This document shows, one piece after another, positions 63,508 to 64,000 of a DNA stretch of 64,000 nt. Numbering within the stretch: the stretch's first letter is position 1; the number at the start of each line of letters is the position of its first letter. Source of the stretch: Synechococcus sp. AG-673-F03 (GTDB lineage: Bacteria > Cyanobacteriota > Cyanobacteriia > PCC-6307 > Cyanobiaceae). The stretch spans positions 62,001 through 126,000 of the forward strand of contig QCTJ01000001.1 in the NCBI GenBank assembly GCA_003211205.1, in the 5' to 3' direction. The notes beneath the pieces are model-generated. The model was not told the origin of the DNA, ran no database searches, and saw only the letters and a program-made list of their open reading frames with translations. Both the position numbers and the translations under genes were made by a program.

Positions 63508-64000
63508 CTATTGAACAGTTTTACGCCCCTCGCTCCTCTGCCATTCCGGGACCAACACTTTCAACACAGCCAGCGCAACCTCAACATCTTGGGCTGCAAT
63601 TGATTGCTCCAAAGTCTCGAGCTGGGCCCAAAGCTCATCAGGCTGCAGAGCTCGTTCGCGAGCCCGATAGACCAAAGGATGGCCCGTTGGTTCGCTCTGG
63701 GCATCAATCAGAAGCTCCTCATAAAGCTTCTCACCAAGCCGTAGACCAGTACAAACAATCTCGATATCTCCCTGAGGATTGCGAACATCTCGAACTAAAA
63801 GGCCGCTCAGACGGACCATTTGCTCAGCCAGGGATTTAATCCTCACTGGATCACCCATATCGAGCAGAAACACTTCCCCACCTTTGGACAACACAGCAGC
63901 CTGAAGCACCAACTGCGCCGCCTCGGGAATGGTCATGAAATAACGAATGATCTCCGGATGAGTGATAGTGATCGGACCACCATCAGCAATCTGTTGGCGA
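63508..64000 (-). CDS. C-terminus of CapD/PglF-like nucleotide-sugar epimerase (runs off the window)
   Basis: The last 163 residues of a membrane-linked polysaccharide epimerase/dehydratase of the CapD/FlaA1/PglF type. [20 protein letters not shown] and [20 protein letters not shown] are the standard C-terminal substrate-domain blocks. [20 protein letters not shown] and [13 protein letters not shown] follow. The reading frame stays open to 63999 and continues outside the window. A decayed copy of its last 50 codons lies at 56501-56644. Confidence 0.93.
   Translation of the reverse strand, partial: RQQIADGGPITITHPEIIRYFMTIPEAAQLVLQAAVLSKGGEVFLLDMGDPVRIKSLAEQMVRLSGLLVRDVRNPQGDIEIVCTGLRLGEKLYEELLIDAQSEPTGHPLVYRARERALQPDELWAQLETLEQSIAAQDVEVALAVLKVLVPEWQRSEGRKTVQ

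Overview
The window comes from the chromosome of a marine picocyanobacterium of the Synechococcus/Cyanobium type. The evidence is psbK next to tgt, the rubA-ycf48-psbE-psbF-psbL-psbJ cluster, divergent ndhC-ndhK-ndhJ, chlD, several cyanobacteria-only families (DUF1997, DUF3155, DUF4079) and very dense gene packing with many 4-base start/stop overlaps. I see no complete insertion sequence, prophage, rRNA operon or CRISPR array.

Layout. 1-640: a DUF1997 gene. About 640-4200: a visibly AT-rich stretch of short, mostly unrecognised genes, including a lysine/alanine/proline-repeat protein, a divergent flavodoxin with a clear promoter, and a 45-residue membrane peptide. 4200-11000: housekeeping genes (purH, an esterase, DUF3155, a Hik2/CSK-like kinase, cobS, tgt, psbK). 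11000-17400: a WecB-type glycosyltransferase, a bacterial protein colinear with eukaryotic phosphorylase kinase alpha/beta, a Gfo/Idh oxidoreductase, a CorC/CNNM protein and a CAT tRNA. 17400-23100: a secreted protein, pyrE, ygfZ, a TM0106-like nuclease, a phosphohexomutase and rdgB. 23100-28000: a tightly coupled four-gene operon of a SABATH-type methyltransferase, an amino-acid-dehydrogenase-like protein, a sarcosine-oxidase-like flavoprotein and a BCCT transporter. This is the best candidate here for an undescribed pathway.

28000-40600: MFS transporter, carotenoid oxygenase, hisB, fabI, a two-gene photolyase/cryptochrome with its domains in swapped order, a lipoprotein, a thioredoxin-fold protein, a DegT-type aminotransferase, a full-length photolyase, a Nudix hydrolase, an ABC half-transporter and folK. 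40600-50300: chlD, an Mla/TGD-like MCE protein with its ATPase, a YvcK/CofD protein, ndhJ-ndhK-ndhC, and then the photosystem assembly and cytochrome b559 operon ending in a textbook terminator. 50300-52500: a zinc-ribbon protein, a VapBC-type toxin-antitoxin pair and a YdcF-like protein.

52500-64000: nucleotide-sugar genes for surface polysaccharide (UDP-glucuronate 4-epimerase, UDP-glucose dehydrogenase, GDP-fucose synthase, GDP-mannose 4,6-dehydratase, galE and the end of a CapD/PglF-like gene), with hisS and a selD fusion among them. Between hisS and the fucose genes lies a decayed junction. It joins a hexapeptide-acyltransferase remnant to a remnant of the same CapD-like C-terminus that is intact at the right edge, which records a past rearrangement in this locus. 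All functional calls come from reading the translated sequence and from memory of the families. No database search was possible.
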